Source: Candidatus Gastranaerophilales bacterium (lineage in GTDB: Bacteria; Cyanobacteriota; Vampirovibrionia; Gastranaerophilales; Gastranaerophilaceae). From it: a stretch of DNA of 7,033 nucleotides. Position 1 is the stretch's first letter; every line of letters starts with the position of its first letter. Position numbers and translations under genes: made by a program. This document shows, piece by piece, positions 6,395-7,033 of the stretch. The stretch is taken from contig CAAGQE010000005.1 of NCBI GenBank assembly GCA_900772035.1, forward strand, positions 1 to 7,033, given 5' to 3'. A model generated the notes under the pieces. The model was given only the letters and a program-made list of their open reading frames with translations. It was not told the DNA's origin and did not search any database.

Positions 6395-6514
6395 TTCAAA
6401 ACCTTTGGCGGCGGGCGATTTTTTTTGACTTGCAAAAAATCTGTAATATTTGTTATTGTCATGGTTTTCGGCTGATTTTTTATTGTAAAATATTCTTATT
6501 GAAAGTGAGAATAA
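6395..6514 (+). promoter_or_regulatory. mtaB-dnaE intergenic gap with a possible dnaE promoter
   Basis: This 120-bp gap contains a GC-rich run (6407-6417) followed by eight T residues (6419-6426), with no matching stem. A -10-like TAAAAT at 6486-6491 has only a poor -35 upstream (around 6462-6468); transcription would start near 6498. TTGACT at 6425-6430 resembles a -35 but has no good partner -10. A GTGA element at 6505-6508, six bases before the dnaE ATG, is the likely ribosome site. Reading through from mtaB into dnaE cannot be excluded. Confidence 0.35.
6491..6513 (+). repeat. Inverted repeat that could mask the dnaE ribosome site
   Basis: TATTCTTA (6491-6498) can pair with TGAGAATA (6506-6513) over 8 bp, including one G-U pair, around a 7-base loop. 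The right arm contains most of the GTGAGA ribosome-site candidate, and the hairpin ends one base before the ATG at 6515. The stem is mostly A-U and therefore weak. A transcript starting near 6498 would lack most of the left arm. Confidence 0.4.
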
Positions 6515-7033
6515 ATGTCGTACGTTCCTTTGCATTTACATACGGAATACAGTTTGTTGGACGGAGCAATTAAGATTAAAAAGCTCTGTGAATTTTGCAA
6601 AGAGCAAGGCTGGCCCGCAGTTGCCGTAACCGATCACGGAGTTATGCACGGCGCGATTGAACTTTATAAAACCGCAAAAGAAATGGGCATTAAGCCTCTT
6701 ATCGGTATTGAACTTTACGTTTATCACGGCGACATTGAAGAAAAGAAACCCGGGCATAACGAGTTATTCCACCTTGTTTTGATTGCAAAAAACAATACGG
6801 GTTACAGAAACATTGTTAAAATCGCAAGTAAATCGGCGGTTGACGGTTATTATTACAAGCCCCGTTCAAATCATGAATTGATAGAAAAATATTCTGAAGG
6901 TGTAATTTGCCTGTCTGCTTGTATTCAGGGCGAAGTCTCCCGTTCGATTATTAATAACGAATACGAAAAGGCTTATGAGTTTGCGAAGTATTATAAGTCA
7001 ATTTTCGGGGATGATTATTATTTGGAACTTCAA
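6515..7033 (+). CDS. dnaE: DnaE, DNA polymerase III alpha subunit, N-terminal 173 residues (PHP domain)
   Basis: The gene runs off the right edge; the visible part is most of the PHP domain that begins the replicative polymerase alpha subunit. Motifs in order are HLHTEYSLLDG at 7-17 (written from H7; H9 and Y12 conserved), VAVTDHGVMHGAIELY at 36-51, KPLIGIELYV at 60-69, FHLVLIAKN at 85-93, KPRSNHELI at 115-123 and the LSACIQGEV block at 133-141. The PHP metal ligands expected in active family members (H7, H9, D40-H41, E66, H86, C136) all appear intact, unlike the degenerate E. coli DnaE. This suggests a metal-binding, possibly proofreading PHP domain. The start MSYVPLHLH resembles cyanobacterial DnaE, which supports the taxonomic guess. 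In Cyanobacteria dnaE may be split by an intein further downstream; that region is outside the window. The first gene after the histidine cluster, it is probably separately transcribed. Confidence 0.95.
   Translation, partial: MSYVPLHLHTEYSLLDGAIKIKKLCEFCKEQGWPAVAVTDHGVMHGAIELYKTAKEMGIKPLIGIELYVYHGDIEEKKPGHNELFHLVLIAKNNTGYRNIVKIASKSAVDGYYYKPRSNHELIEKYSEGVICLSACIQGEVSRSIINNEYEKAYEFAKYYKSIFGDDYYLELQ

Noticed and set aside
6396..6428. Rho-independent terminator after mtaB
   Set aside because: There is a GC-rich run and eight T residues, but the GC-rich run has no complementary partner; only CC-TTT-GG or weak TCAAAA/TTTTGA pairing is possible.
5966..6535. Open frame of 189 codons on the minus strand across the end of mtaB and the gap before dnaE
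   Set aside because: Antisense to mtaB for most of its length, rich in Phe/Lys/Asn as expected for a reversed A+T-rich gene, and without a promoter or motif.
1..7033. Mobile element, CRISPR array, toxin-antitoxin or other accessory system
   Set aside because: The window is almost filled by conserved housekeeping genes; I found no direct repeat array, terminal inverted repeats, integrase or transposase motif, or region of clearly foreign composition.

Overview
The window is a stretch of ordinary, well-preserved bacterial chromosome. It is A+T-rich, and coding sequence fills almost everything outside two short intergenic gaps. It suggests a Gram-negative (diderm) bacterium related to Cyanobacteria, possibly a low-GC non-photosynthetic relative of the Melainabacteria/Gastranaerophilales type. 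Three things point that way: an Omp85/BamA protein with only three POTRA domains, a DnaE N-terminus that resembles cyanobacterial DnaE (start, TDHGVMHGAIEL stretch, intact PHP metal ligands), and the low GC. This placement is inference from remembered family features, not from a search.

Left part, minus strand (1-2511): a tight three-gene cluster transcribed leftward, bamA (outer-membrane assembly) -> tsaE -> tsaB. tsaB runs off the left edge. The last two belong to the machinery that makes N6-threonylcarbamoyladenosine (t6A) at position 37 of ANN-decoding tRNAs. bamA and tsaE overlap by one base (TAATG), and tsaE and tsaB are 3 bases apart.

Centre: a 144-bp divergent intergenic region (2512-2655) holds a good -10 box for each direction and small inverted repeats.

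Right part, plus strand (2656-6394): a three-gene cluster in which each gene overlaps the next by one base as TAATG. The first gene is a single 408-residue protein that joins HisA, HisI and HisE, so one chain carries histidine-synthesis steps 2, 3 and 4. It is followed by hisD (the last two steps) and by mtaB, a radical-SAM methylthiotransferase expected to convert t6A37 to ms2t6A37. The t6A-making genes on the left and the t6A-modifying gene on the right therefore sit on either side of a small histidine block. A 120-bp gap then leads to dnaE (DNA polymerase III alpha), of which only the first 173 codons are present.

The most notable points are the HisA-HisI-HisE fusion, a D-to-E change at a proposed catalytic residue of its HisA part, an extra cysteine beside the radical-SAM cluster of MtaB, and small inverted repeats that could mask the start regions of hisAIE and dnaE. 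I see no mobile element, CRISPR array, tRNA, rRNA or defence system.
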